From a virus, in the IMG/VR virus record IMGVR_UViG_3300023196_002366, positions 1-22,339 of that record: a stretch of DNA of 22,339 nucleotides, one strand, 5' to 3'. The notes under the pieces are model-generated. The model was not told where the DNA came from, ran no database searches, and worked only from the letters and a program-made list of their open reading frames with translations. Of the stretch, positions 1-7,052 are shown in pieces; the stretch's first letter is position 1, and every line of letters starts with the position of its first letter. The position numbers and the translations under genes were made by a program.

Positions 1-2
1 CC

Positions 3-197
3 TTGACTAAGCGTATTAACTACGTTATAGATCACCTTGATAACCTTATGAATAACCCTGACGATAGGCGTCAATACGATAACCTAAACTTTATCTTTCA
101 GTCTTATATAACTATTCGTGACGATATAGCTAGTGCTAAGGATAACGCTACGCTTGACTATATTGATACTGAAATTAGCGAATACTTCGCTAAGTAG
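3..197 (+). CDS. Hypothetical protein, 5' end probably outside the window
   Basis: The frame is open from the window edge to a TAG at 195-197. A TTG at 3-5 gives 64 residues, but no ribosome binding site can be seen, so the true start may lie upstream. The product is small and mostly charged and polar (several Asp, Asn, Arg), with no membrane segment and no motif I recognise; it is probably alpha-helical. It is the first of a run of small phage genes and is followed by a GC hairpin at 207-225. Function is unknown. Confidence 0.55.
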   Translation: MTKRINYVIDHLDNLMNNPDDRRQYDNLNFIFQSYITIRDDIASAKDNATLDYIDTEISEYFAK

Positions 198-206
198 TAA
201 CCTAAA

Positions 207-225
207 GGGGAGCTAATAACTCCCC
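207..225 (+). promoter_or_regulatory. Intergenic hairpin A of a repeated leader element
   Basis: GGGGAG (207-212) pairs perfectly with CTCCCC (220-225) around a 7-base loop. It is followed by GTTAACC rather than a run of T, so it is not a classic intrinsic terminator. Nearly the same unit recurs at 539-557 and a looser one at 1403-1424, each 15-25 bases before a start codon. It may end or stabilise transcripts or act as a processing site; the role is inferred. Confidence 0.6.
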
Positions 226-245
226 GTTAACCTAAGAGAATACTT

Positions 246-527
246 ATGAATAAGTCTATATATAGCGTTAAGGAAGCAGTTAATAAAAAGGGCGAACCGA
301 GGGTGTGCATTAAGGTAACTCAAAATTACCTTATATTTAAGCGAGTGAAGAATGAAATTCATACCTTATTCGGTAGGCCAGGTACTTACTACTTCGCTAC
401 CAAACCGAAGCGGTATAAGGAAGGCGGAACAGTTTCGGCTACCTTACCTGCCTCATTCTACGAACACGAAGCGCTAGCTTTGGTTGAAGAGTTTAAAGCT
501 AATCGTATCTATAGCCTAGTTCAGTAA
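246..527 (+). CDS. Hypothetical small phage protein (93 aa)
   Basis: The ATG at 246 lies about 8 bases after a purine-rich stretch (AAGAGAA). The product is basic at the N-terminus, with many Lys, and mixed alpha/beta in character. It has the short pattern GRPGTYYF near residue 43 and an acidic Glu/Ala segment near the C-terminus. No signal peptide or membrane segment is visible. I do not recognise the family. It sits between two near-identical intergenic hairpins among small genes of the kind that often hold host-takeover functions, but nothing in the sequence shows that directly. Confidence 0.75.
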   Translation: MNKSIYSVKEAVNKKGEPRVCIKVTQNYLIFKRVKNEIHTLFGRPGTYYFATKPKRYKEGGTVSATLPASFYEHEALALVEEFKANRIYSLVQ

Positions 528-538
528 GCTATCATTAA

Positions 539-557
539 GGGGAGCCTATTGCTCCCC
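539..557 (+). promoter_or_regulatory. Intergenic hairpin B of a repeated leader element
   Basis: GGGGAGC (539-545) pairs with GCTCCCC (551-557) around a CTATT loop. The following bases, GTTACCTCAAGG, resemble those after hairpin A and lead directly into the ribosome binding site of the gene at 578. There is no T-tract. Confidence 0.6.
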
Positions 558-577
558 GTTACCTCAAGGAAAGCGTT

Positions 578-931
578 ATGAGTAAGATGAGTGATTGGGT
601 TAAAGCTAAGGCTGAGTTAGACTATTGGAAACTTGCTGAAAAGCGCCTGAGAGTCGAAATCTTAGAGGAAGCATTCCCTAACGCCGTAAACTGTACCAAG
701 AAAGGGTACATTGACGGAGTAGATATTTCCGCTGGCTTCGGCCTCATATATAAGGTTGATACTTTGTGTTTCGACCTCTTCTATGACGATATGAGTAAAG
801 AGCAGAAGGATTGCTTCTCCTTTCCTCCCAAATTTTCAGTCTCTAAATATAAGAAACTTGATGACACGAAGTTGATCGACGAAGTACTAGAAACAAAACC
901 CTCACTACCCACTCTGAAAGTAGAAGGATAG
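578..931 (+). CDS. Small phage protein of unknown function (117 aa)
   Basis: The ATG at 578 follows an AAGGAAAG ribosome binding site with normal spacing. The N-terminal part (W7, K/E-rich to about residue 35, with the pattern EKRLRVEILEEAF) is a helix of the type found in a widespread family of small phage proteins. The C-terminal part (PKFSVSKYKKL, then TKPSLPTLKVEG) also matches that family's usual ending, as far as I remember it. The biochemical function of such proteins is not known. The next gene starts only 6 bases downstream, so the two are probably co-transcribed and translationally coupled. Confidence 0.8.
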   Translation: MSKMSDWVKAKAELDYWKLAEKRLRVEILEEAFPNAVNCTKKGYIDGVDISAGFGLIYKVDTLCFDLFYDDMSKEQKDCFSFPPKFSVSKYKKLDDTKLIDEVLETKPSLPTLKVEG

Positions 932-937
932 AACACT

Positions 938-1390
938 ATGAATACTAAAGACTATGACAACATGATGGATGCTAAGATGAATGAATATGAAGAGGACATG
1001 GATCGACGCGAAGCGGAGTTTCAAGAGTATGTTGAGAATAACCAACAGGAAGTAGCAGGACTCATCGACACTGATATATTGCTCGAAGAGTATAAGACCA
1101 GAGAGCTTGATGATTGCGAAGGCTTGACGAAAGTCTACTTTCACGCTCATACATGGGCAGATTGTCAAGGTGACATCTCGCTAAGTGAGTACGAATCAGA
1201 GCGTGCTTTGACTCTCGGACACACTTTTGTTGTCAAGCCTGAGTTTCCTGAAGACAATGTTTGGAGGCTCATGAAAGATGGCCATAACTTAGAGCAAGCG
1301 AAGTTAGCAGTAGCTCAGTGCTCTAAAGCCCTTGATAAAGCCAAGGACGATTTGGCTAAGCTCACGTGCCTTGAGCACATCACTGACTGA
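938..1390 (+). CDS. Hypothetical acidic protein (150 aa)
   Basis: The ATG at 938 follows an AGAAGGATAG ribosome binding site that overlaps the end of the previous gene. The product is strongly acidic, with many Asp and Glu in the first 60 residues. The C-terminal 40 residues are a likely amphipathic helix or coiled coil (LEQAKLAVAQCSKALDKAKD). No known domain is recognised and no membrane segment is visible. Its tight spacing to the upstream gene suggests one transcript. A hairpin at 1403-1424 follows. Confidence 0.75.
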   Translation: MNTKDYDNMMDAKMNEYEEDMDRREAEFQEYVENNQQEVAGLIDTDILLEEYKTRELDDCEGLTKVYFHAHTWADCQGDISLSEYESERALTLGHTFVVKPEFPEDNVWRLMKDGHNLEQAKLAVAQCSKALDKAKDDLAKLTCLEHITD

Positions 1391-1402
1391 TAGCACACTA
1401 TT

Positions 1403-1424
1403 AGGGAGGCTTGTTTAGCTCCCT
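1403..1424 (+). promoter_or_regulatory. Intergenic hairpin C of a repeated leader element
   Basis: AGGGAG (1403-1408) pairs with CTCCCT (1419-1424); an alternative pairing with one bulged G includes the inner GC. It lies just downstream of a stop codon and about 22 bases upstream of the next ATG, as hairpins A and B do. It is less perfect than those two. Confidence 0.5.
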
Positions 1425-1446
1425 CTCTTAACTAAAGGATACTATT

Positions 1447-1806
1447 ATGGATACTATTAAAGCTCAGAAGCAACTCTTTCAGGTCATCAAGCACAAGACA
1501 ATGGACGATGTGGTAAAGGTAGTAGACAAGATCTGCTACGTCATGCCTGATAGTGATGAGGACTATATCATAGCAGTCAGCCCTAAACATAAACTCGCTA
1601 CTCATACTACGTTCTATGAAGCAGATGACTTCTATGAACATAGCGACTATAACTACAATATAGTAGAAGGCAGGTTATGTAATCTTCACGAAGACGAAGC
1701 AGAAGAGGAAGACAGAAGGGAAAGGCAAGAACTTCAGGATAACCCTGAGCGAGACAGACAGGAAGCGTTTCAGGATAAGTTAGACATGTACAGGAACGAA
1801 TACTAA
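1447..1806 (+). CDS. Hypothetical acidic protein (119 aa)
   Basis: The ATG at 1447 follows an AAAGGAT ribosome binding site. The protein has a central region with many Tyr and Asp (near residues 55-75) and a C-terminal third very rich in Glu, Asp and Arg (EDEAEEEDRRERQEL), likely a charged helix. I do not recognise a family. It is the last gene before a strong terminator-like hairpin and so probably ends the small-gene block. Confidence 0.72.
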   Translation: MDTIKAQKQLFQVIKHKTMDDVVKVVDKICYVMPDSDEDYIIAVSPKHKLATHTTFYEADDFYEHSDYNYNIVEGRLCNLHEDEAEEEDRRERQELQDNPERDRQEAFQDKLDMYRNEY

Positions 1807-1817
1807 CCAGAGAGGAT

Positions 1818-1850
1818 TTAAAAAGGTCAACTTTATGTTGGCCTTTTTAA
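1818..1850 (+). terminator. Terminator-like hairpin with an alternative pairing
   Basis: A 14-bp stem (1818-1831 with 1837-1850, one G-U pair, loop TTTAT) has an A-rich 5' arm and the T-run CCTTTTT in its 3' arm, as in a bidirectional intrinsic terminator. The bases AAAAGGTC (1821-1828) can instead pair with GACCTTTT (1851-1858), which runs up to the ribosome binding site of the ATPase gene at 1870. The two folds exclude each other. Confidence 0.65.
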
Positions 1851-1869
1851 GACCTTTTGGAGAACTGTT

Positions 1870-2544
1870 ATGGCAATAAAGATTCAGAAAACAAGTGACC
1901 TATCGCTTGACTCTGTTAAGTGTATAGTGTATGGAGGAGCAGGAGTAGGCAAGACAAGGCTATGTGCTACTGCCCCACGACCTATAATTATCAGCGCAGA
2001 AAGCGGATTATTGTCCCTCGCTGACGTTGACTGTGACTATGTTGAAATTCACAGCTTCAAGGAGTTAGAGAGTGCTTATAGGGAACTTAAAGATCACCCC
2101 GACTATGACACTATATGTCTGGATAGCGTTTCCGAGATTGCTGAGGAACTTGTCGTCGAGAACAAAAAGATATTCAAAGACGGCAGGCAAGCTTATGGTC
2201 AACTCGCAGATGACTTCATGCCATTACTCAAAAAGTTTCGGGATATTCAAGGTAAGAATACAGTATTCACCTGTAAGCTGATAGTCAATCAAGATGAGGA
2301 GTCTGGTAAGATTTCACATGACCTTCTGATTCCAGGAAGGGTATTGGGACATCAGATTCCATATATCGTAGATGAACTATTCTGCCTAAAGGTGGATCGT
2401 AAGGGAAAGCAAATCCTACAGACAACTCCTGATAGGTATGCTTTTGCTAAGGATAGGTCAGGCGCTCTGGATGCAGAGGAGCGTGAAATTAACATGACCT
2501 ATATTTTTAACAAGATTATGGCTAAGAGATCCAAGGGGGCTTAA
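1870..2544 (+). CDS. Sak4-like RecA-core ATPase (AAA_24 family)
   Basis: This is a 224-residue P-loop ATPase. Walker A is GGAGVGKT at residues 22-29 and the Walker B-like strand TICLD ends at Asp85. The compact RecA core with no extra domains matches the phage NTP-binding family PF13479, which includes Sak4-type proteins. Known Sak4 members help anneal single-stranded DNA and are usually paired with a single-strand binding protein. Here the next gene encodes a DUF669 protein, a common partner, which supports the call. The ribosome binding site TTGGAGAA precedes the ATG. It probably works in phage recombination and replication in the host cytoplasm. The specific Sak4 role is inferred from fold and context. 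Confidence 0.85.
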   Translation: MAIKIQKTSDLSLDSVKCIVYGGAGVGKTRLCATAPRPIIISAESGLLSLADVDCDYVEIHSFKELESAYRELKDHPDYDTICLDSVSEIAEELVVENKKIFKDGRQAYGQLADDFMPLLKKFRDIQGKNTVFTCKLIVNQDEESGKISHDLLIPGRVLGHQIPYIVDELFCLKVDRKGKQILQTTPDRYAFAKDRSGALDAEEREINMTYIFNKIMAKRSKGA

Positions 2545-2594
2545 CTGGCATAAAACTACTACACTTAAACTCAAACCATAGGAAACAAAATATC

Positions 2595-2993
2595 ATGGCA
2601 CTTTTGAAAAAAGCGTTTGCACCTTCTGAAACTAAGTCAGCATCATTCGATATTATCCCGGCTGGGTGGTATGAAGCAGAAATCACAGGTTCTGAACTCA
2701 AGACTACCAAGGCAGGTGATGGAACTTATATTGCTGTCAAGTTCAAGATCATCGAAGAGTCACACGAAGGCCGCTTAGTCTGGACCAACCTCAATATGGA
2801 GAACAAGTCTGAGACTGCTGTCCGTATCGGCCATAGCGACCTGAAGTCTATCTGTGAAGCTGTTGGCTTTGAAGGTGAGCTGGAAGATACTGAGGATCTT
2901 CATAACATCCCGCTGATGGTCAAGCTGGTGGTCAAACCTGCTAGTGCTCAATGGCCCGAGAAGAACGAAGTGAAGGGATACAGCGAAGTCTAG
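2595..2993 (+). CDS. DUF669-family ssDNA-binding-like protein
   Basis: The 132 residues match the DUF669 pattern: an N-terminal segment ending in IIPAGWYEAEI, then a beta-rich core (YIAVKFKIIE, GRLVWTNLN) and a helical SDLKSICEAVGF segment. DUF669 proteins in phages occur next to Sak4-like ATPases and are thought to serve as single-strand DNA binding proteins. Codon use is biased: Ile is encoded by ATT/ATC with no ATA, Arg only by CGC/CGT and Leu often by CTG. This contrasts with neighbours rich in ATA and AGA/AGG and suggests high expression, as expected for an abundant ssDNA binder. The AGGAA ribosome binding site is about 10 bases before the ATG. Confidence 0.82.
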   Translation: MALLKKAFAPSETKSASFDIIPAGWYEAEITGSELKTTKAGDGTYIAVKFKIIEESHEGRLVWTNLNMENKSETAVRIGHSDLKSICEAVGFEGELEDTEDLHNIPLMVKLVVKPASAQWPEKNEVKGYSEV

Positions 2994-3059
2994 GACATAC
3001 CCTTAAAGGATGATATTGTGGGCAAGGACGCCCATTTCACTTACCTGGGAGAAATAACG

Positions 3060-3413
3060 ATGGGTGATTTAAGTAAAAACTTTAGCAGATCAGAATTCGC
3101 ATGTAAGTGCGGGTGTGGATTTAACACTGTGGACAGTGAGCTTATTAGAATATTGCAGAGCTTCAGAGATAAGATTGGTGAACCTATAACTATTAGCAGT
3201 GGGTGCCGATGCCCTATTTACAATGCTTTTATACTAGGTTCGGAGAATAGTCAGCACATGAAGGGGAGGGCAGCGGATATAGTCACTGGGAACCCTATTG
3301 GAGATCAACAATACTTTCTAAAAGAGTATTCTAAGAAATATGGTATTGGTGTATATGATACATTCACTCATATAGATACAAGATCAGGCCCAAAGGCTAG
3401 GTGGCACGGATGA
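3060..3413 (+). CDS. M15A peptidase, putative endolysin
   Basis: The product is a zinc D-Ala-D-Ala carboxypeptidase-like peptidase (Peptidase_M15_3) of 117 residues. The zinc ligands fit the family: His66 and Asp73 in SQHMKGRAAD, and His104 in HID. The segment near ARWHG is typical of the C-terminus. Such enzymes cut peptidoglycan cross-links at the end of infection. I chose the ATG at 3060 because GGGAG lies 8 bases upstream and the M15 domain starts directly after it (LSKNFSRSEF). A GTG at 3018 has its own AAAGGA at 7 bases and would add 14 residues. No signal peptide is seen, so export would need a holin or other route. The stop overlaps the next start (ATGA). Confidence 0.88.
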   Translation: MGDLSKNFSRSEFACKCGCGFNTVDSELIRILQSFRDKIGEPITISSGCRCPIYNAFILGSENSQHMKGRAADIVTGNPIGDQQYFLKEYSKKYGIGVYDTFTHIDTRSGPKARWHG

Positions 3414-3589
3414 AAGTAACCACAGAAAAGAAAGGAGTGGCATTATCTATCTACACTGAAAGCGAGGACTACTGTGCCACCGTTGATGACCTTACCGAGA
3501 TGTTTGTAGCTGCAATGCTGGCAAGAACATATAATCGCGAAGCACTCGGCTACGCACTTAAACTTGCTGCTGATGTGTTGGAGTCCTGA
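3410..3589 (+). CDS. Hypothetical small protein (59 aa)
   Basis: I take the ATG at 3410, which overlaps the endolysin stop as ATGA, rather than an upstream GTG at 3401. The product begins with a short beta-like, Lys-rich stretch, followed by an Ala/Leu-rich helical half (MFVAAMLARTY, YALKLAADVL). The family is not recognised. Its stop overlaps the next start as TGATG. These couplings suggest translation together with the endolysin and the gene at 3589. Confidence 0.7.
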   Translation: MKVTTEKKGVALSIYTESEDYCATVDDLTEMFVAAMLARTYNREALGYALKLAADVLES

Positions 3590-3771
3590 TGAAATTGAAA
3601 ACACTTATCGCCGGAATATATGCACTGATAGATCAAGAGCCAGATGCTCTTGAGCTTGAAGTTTATTATGCAACAGATGATGAGGGTAATGACTATAACT
3701 CACTGCACTTCGCACCATCTCTTGGGTTGAGAGAAGGTGGAGAAATGTTAAATTTAGATGAGGGGGGATGA
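3589..3771 (+). CDS. Hypothetical small acidic protein (60 aa)
   Basis: The ATG at 3589 shares its A with the preceding TGA. The first 15 residues (MKLKTLIAGIYALID) form a short hydrophobic helix. The rest is acidic (ATDDEGNDYN, LDEGG). A membrane role is possible but the hydrophobic part is short. I do not recognise the family. Confidence 0.62.
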   Translation: MKLKTLIAGIYALIDQEPDALELEVYYATDDEGNDYNSLHFAPSLGLREGGEMLNLDEGG

Positions 3772-3820
3772 ATTTCCTCATGCTGAAATGGTAATAATCA
3801 TCAATTGAGGTTATGTAAAG

Positions 3821-3922
3821 ATGAGCGCAAATGATTTGATTACATCTTTATTTGTTGGGGCTGTCGTTGGCCACATAGTAGCTGTGTTAATAATGCAAAT
3901 TATAGAATGGTTGGGATGGTGA
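3821..3922 (+). CDS. 33-residue single-span membrane peptide
   Basis: ATG at 3821 to TGA at 3920-3922 encodes 33 residues. A polar N-terminus (MSANDL) is followed by a nearly continuous hydrophobic span (LFVGAVVGHIVAVLIMQII) ending in EWLGW. A TTGAGG ribosome binding site lies about 10 bases upstream and the next gene starts 1 base after the stop, which fills the gap exactly. Short phage membrane peptides with a similar GxxxG-like span are common (DUF3789 is one such family, by my recollection only). A role in lysis is possible because the endolysin is close, but it is not shown. Confidence 0.6.
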   Translation: MSANDLITSLFVGAVVGHIVAVLIMQIIEWLGW

Positions 3923-3923
3923 T

Positions 3924-4736
3924 ATGACTGAATTGATGAATACTGCTAAGATGATGGAAGACCTTAATGATACTGTGGTAGAGAACAATCACAGATCATA
4001 TAATGGCCTATCAGCAATAGGTACTGAGTGCTATAGAAAGCTCCAGTTCGACCATTACTGGGCTTATGACAATGAGATAACCTCTAGGATAGAGAGGTTA
4101 TTTAACATAGGACACAAATCCGAAGAGATGATGGAGAGTGATCTCCAGAGTCTCGGGTGGGGAGTGTACAATCAACAGCTAGAGATCGTCGCCACAGCGG
4201 GTCATTGGAAGGGTCACATTGATGGCATGATCAAGGGTGGAAAGCACTTTGGTCTTGTTGAGATGAAAACTCACAATTCCAAGAGCTTTAAGGATCTCGA
4301 TAAGCAAAAGGTAAAGAGAAGCAAGCCTACTCACTATGCTCAGATGCAAGCATATATGGGATACTTGGCTCTCGATTGGTGCCTTTATGTAGCATATAAT
4401 AAGGATACTAGTGCATACTATCTGGAGAAAGTTGACTTTTGCAAGGAGACATTCCAGGAACTGAAGAGAAAAGAACTTGAAATTATTGCCTCTAGCGAAC
4501 TACTCCCGAGGATAGGGACTGGAAAATCTACGTGGTTTCAATGCAAATTCTGTCCCGCTGCTGATGTGTGCTATGGAGATGAGATGCCATCAGCGAATTG
4601 CAGGACTTGTAAGCATGTGGATATATTGGATAAAGGAAAGTGGGAGTGTGGCCTTCACAAGTACAGCCTTAGCACTGAAGATCAGATATTTGGTTGTCAT
4701 GAATACTCACTAGCACCTATGTTTAAGGAGGCATAA
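3924..4736 (+). CDS. Cas4-like PD-(D/E)XK nuclease with Cys clusters
   Basis: This 270-residue nuclease belongs to the RecB/Cas4 fold. The active site is visible: Asp100 in GHIDG, Glu113 and Lys115 in EMK, and Gln141 in QMQAY. Cys36 together with Cys207, Cys210 and Cys216 has the spacing of the iron-sulphur cluster of Cas4 and AddB nucleases (one Cys far N-terminal, three C-terminal). A second cluster, Cys226, Cys229, Cys242 and Cys258, forms an extra C-terminal metal-binding tail. Family members are exonucleases that process DNA ends for recombination. The helicase gene starts right after the stop, with the ribosome binding site inside this gene, so the two probably act as a pair. There is no sign of a CRISPR locus. 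Confidence 0.85.
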   Translation: MTELMNTAKMMEDLNDTVVENNHRSYNGLSAIGTECYRKLQFDHYWAYDNEITSRIERLFNIGHKSEEMMESDLQSLGWGVYNQQLEIVATAGHWKGHIDGMIKGGKHFGLVEMKTHNSKSFKDLDKQKVKRSKPTHYAQMQAYMGYLALDWCLYVAYNKDTSAYYLEKVDFCKETFQELKRKELEIIASSELLPRIGTGKSTWFQCKFCPAADVCYGDEMPSANCRTCKHVDILDKGKWECGLHKYSLSTEDQIFGCHEYSLAPMFKEA

Positions 4737-6338
4737 GTGAAGCAGCTAAGGGATTATCAGGGAGAGGCAGTAGAGGCTGCTCTGGAAGGGATTGGAAAAG
4801 GTCTAAATCCAGTAGTGGCGCTGCCTACAGGGGCGGGAAAGTCTCTAGTTCTAGCAGAGATTGCCAAGGCGATTGTCGCAGAGGGTGGATCTGTTCTGAT
4901 CCTCTCTCATGTAAAGGAGATACTAGAACAGAATAGAGACACGATAGAAGAGCATTTAGGGCAGTCACCTGCTATATTCTCAGCATCACTAAATTCAAAG
5001 GAAATTGGTGATATTACAATTGCAGGTATTCAATCCGCTTACCGAGTGCCAAGTCGGTTTGTGGATTTTACATGTATTATCATAGATGAGTGTCATTTGG
5101 TAAGTGAGAATTGCACATCTATGTACCAGAGATTCATAAACGCTATAGGAGTGTGCCCCATTGTGGGACTTACCGCGACACCCTTCCGCTTGGGTGAGGG
5201 CTCAATTGTCGGGAAGGACAGAGTATTTCATTACACTTGCTATGACAAGACTAGGGGTAAGGACTTTGCTAAACTTATTACTGATGGATACCTATCCTCT
5301 CTGACTACCAAGCGTACAAAGCATGAAATGGATACCTCTGGTATCAAAATGATTGGTGGTGATTTCAGTGAGGCAGAGCTAGGTAATCGGTTTGACAGAA
5401 GGCCGATTACAGAGTCATGTGTAAGGGAGATCATCGCAGCGGGATCTAGTCGCAAGAAGTGGTTGATCTTCTGCATAGACATAGCTCATGCCAATCACGT
5501 CGCTGAGACACTAATAAGGAATGGAGTGCCTACAGCGCCAGTCCACTCAAAAATGGATGACTTCGGCTTCGATAGAAACGAAACAATAGAGGGATTCCGA
5601 AGTGGAAAGTACCGATGTATTACCAATGTTAATATCCTCACCACTGGGTTTGATAATCCTAGTATTGATCTTATTGCAATGCTTCGCCCAACTACTTCTC
5701 CTGTTCTCCATGTTCAGTCTCTTGGACGAGGTTCACGTGTGTGTGCGGGAAAGGATAATTGTCTCATACTCGATTTCGCTGGGAATACTGCTCGTATTGG
5801 CCCTGTCAATGGCGTCGTAATTGTAAGGCCAAAGAAGGGCAAAGGAGGCGGAGAGCCAATAACCAAGGATTGCCCTGATTGCAAGGAGATAGTTCATGCA
5901 GCAGTGCGAAGGTGTCCTGTCTGTAATTACCGATTCAAGTTTCAGCATAATATTAACAACTTTGCATCCTTTGAAGAGATTGTAGAGACTGGCCAACAAA
6001 GGTGGCTTAGCGTTGATAGTATCACCTATGACATTCATCGCAAATTCAATAGCAACTCTTCAATAAAGGTTGGATATAATGTTGATGGGAAGTGTGTCAG
6101 TGAATACATATGCGTAGAGCATACTGGATTCGCCAAGCACAAAGCAGACCACTGGATAAAATATAGAGGAGGGAAGCCATGCAGTAGCGTCGGTGATCTC
6201 ATGAAGCAAATAGACATACTGTCACAGCCGTCTGAGATTCTAGTTGGCAAGAAAGGACAGTTTTTCTATATAGCAGACGCTCGAAAATTTGAAAATAAAT
6301 CACCCGAAAGTGAAAAAAAGGCTAGTATTTCGCCCTAG
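4737..6338 (+). CDS. SF2 DEAD/DEAH-type helicase with C-terminal zinc finger
   Basis: This 533-residue superfamily 2 helicase starts at a GTG 1 base position after the previous stop, with AAGGAGG upstream. The motifs in order are PTGAGKS (30-36, Walker A), DECH (117-120, motif II), TAT (146-148, motif III), TTGFDNPSID (302-311, motif V region) and QSLGRGSRV (327-335, motif VI with arginine fingers). A four-Cys zinc ribbon (Cys379, Cys382, Cys393, Cys396) follows, then an unassigned C-terminal domain of about 130 residues. Such phage helicases unwind or remodel branched DNA in replication and recombination. Arg is mostly AGA/AGG and Ile often ATA, unlike the next gene. Confidence 0.9.
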   Translation: MKQLRDYQGEAVEAALEGIGKGLNPVVALPTGAGKSLVLAEIAKAIVAEGGSVLILSHVKEILEQNRDTIEEHLGQSPAIFSASLNSKEIGDITIAGIQSAYRVPSRFVDFTCIIIDECHLVSENCTSMYQRFINAIGVCPIVGLTATPFRLGEGSIVGKDRVFHYTCYDKTRGKDFAKLITDGYLSSLTTKRTKHEMDTSGIKMIGGDFSEAELGNRFDRRPITESCVREIIAAGSSRKKWLIFCIDIAHANHVAETLIRNGVPTAPVHSKMDDFGFDRNETIEGFRSGKYRCITNVNILTTGFDNPSIDLIAMLRPTTSPVLHVQSLGRGSRVCAGKDNCLILDFAGNTARIGPVNGVVIVRPKKGKGGGEPITKDCPDCKEIVHAAVRRCPVCNYRFKFQHNINNFASFEEIVETGQQRWLSVDSITYDIHRKFNSNSSIKVGYNVDGKCVSEYICVEHTGFAKHKADHWIKYRGGKPCSSVGDLMKQIDILSQPSEILVGKKGQFFYIADARKFENKSPESEKKASISP

Positions 6339-6413
6339 AATCGGTTACTATTGATCTTCGGGTGAGGAACTCGCTCGAATTACCCCCTATGGTATAAATG
6401 AGGAAATATGCAC

Positions 6414-7052
6414 ATGAACGACAAAGTAGCACAAGACGTAGAACTGGACGAAGAAGAAACCATTGACTCCTTAATCCGCGAAGCGTTTGACGATGGTGTT
6501 GAGTCAGAAGCAGAAGAAGATGACGTAAAAATGGCAATGATTCATGCCGGTGCAACTTTCAAGAATGTGTCTCGCTTCTATAATAAGTTTATGATAGATG
6601 CTGGTCTGGCCATTTCCAAGGCTGACCGTAATCAGATCGTAGCTGACACTCTGGAAGGTCTTGAGATTGAGACAGAAGATGACTTCACTGCCGCTGCTGA
6701 AGCTCTCGCTGACGCTATGGACAATACCAGCAATCGCTCTGCTATGAGTTTGATTCGCTCTTATGCGAAGAAGAATGAGCTGGCTGTATTTGTTCGCCCA
6801 AAGGGAGAAGTTGGTACCCGTCCTGGGTTCACTAACGACTATCACAAATGGCTGGTCAGCAATAACGAAGCTACTGAGCAAGATGCTAAGGCATACATTC
6901 TCGGTGAAGGTGATTATGCCGACACTACTAAGAATGTGAAGGATCACCTTTCTCATTACATGGGAACCTTTCGCTTCTTGACAGCTGTTCGCGCCGATGA
7001 GCGTGCTAACGTTTTCGCCGAACTTGGCATTGAAGACGCTGCCGCCGCTTAG
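6414..7052 (+). CDS. Acidic protein of unknown function, strongly codon-biased
   Basis: The product is 212 residues from the ATG at 6414, where GAGGA lies 9 bases upstream; an in-frame ATG at 6408 leaves only 3 bases. The first 40 residues hold 17 Asp/Glu and few basic residues. The remainder looks helical and ends in a run of Ala. All 10 Arg codons are CGC/CGT and all but one Ile codon are ATT/ATC, whereas flanking genes prefer AGA/AGG and ATA. A hairpin with a UUCG loop follows the gene. The bias and stable 3' end suggest abundant expression. I recognise no domain. An abundant replication accessory or DNA-mimic-like protein would fit, but this is speculation. Confidence 0.82.
   Translation: MNDKVAQDVELDEEETIDSLIREAFDDGVESEAEEDDVKMAMIHAGATFKNVSRFYNKFMIDAGLAISKADRNQIVADTLEGLEIETEDDFTAAAEALADAMDNTSNRSAMSLIRSYAKKNELAVFVRPKGEVGTRPGFTNDYHKWLVSNNEATEQDAKAYILGEGDYADTTKNVKDHLSHYMGTFRFLTAVRADERANVFAELGIEDAAAA

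Noticed and set aside
3924-4736. Cas4-like protein as sign of a phage CRISPR system
   Set aside because: No repeat array and no other Cas-like gene is present. Cas4-like nucleases are common in phage recombination modules.
6301-6364. Inverted repeat CACCCGAA and TTCGGGTG with a 48-base gap
   Set aside because: Arms of 8 bases with a long gap, one of them inside the helicase gene, can occur by chance; no supporting motif.
6390-6399. Extended -10-like box TGGTATAAAT before the acidic unknown gene
   Set aside because: A start about 7 bases downstream would fall at the gene start and remove the GAGGA ribosome binding site, and no -35 is seen at proper spacing. A promoter for this gene is still likely somewhere but is not placed.
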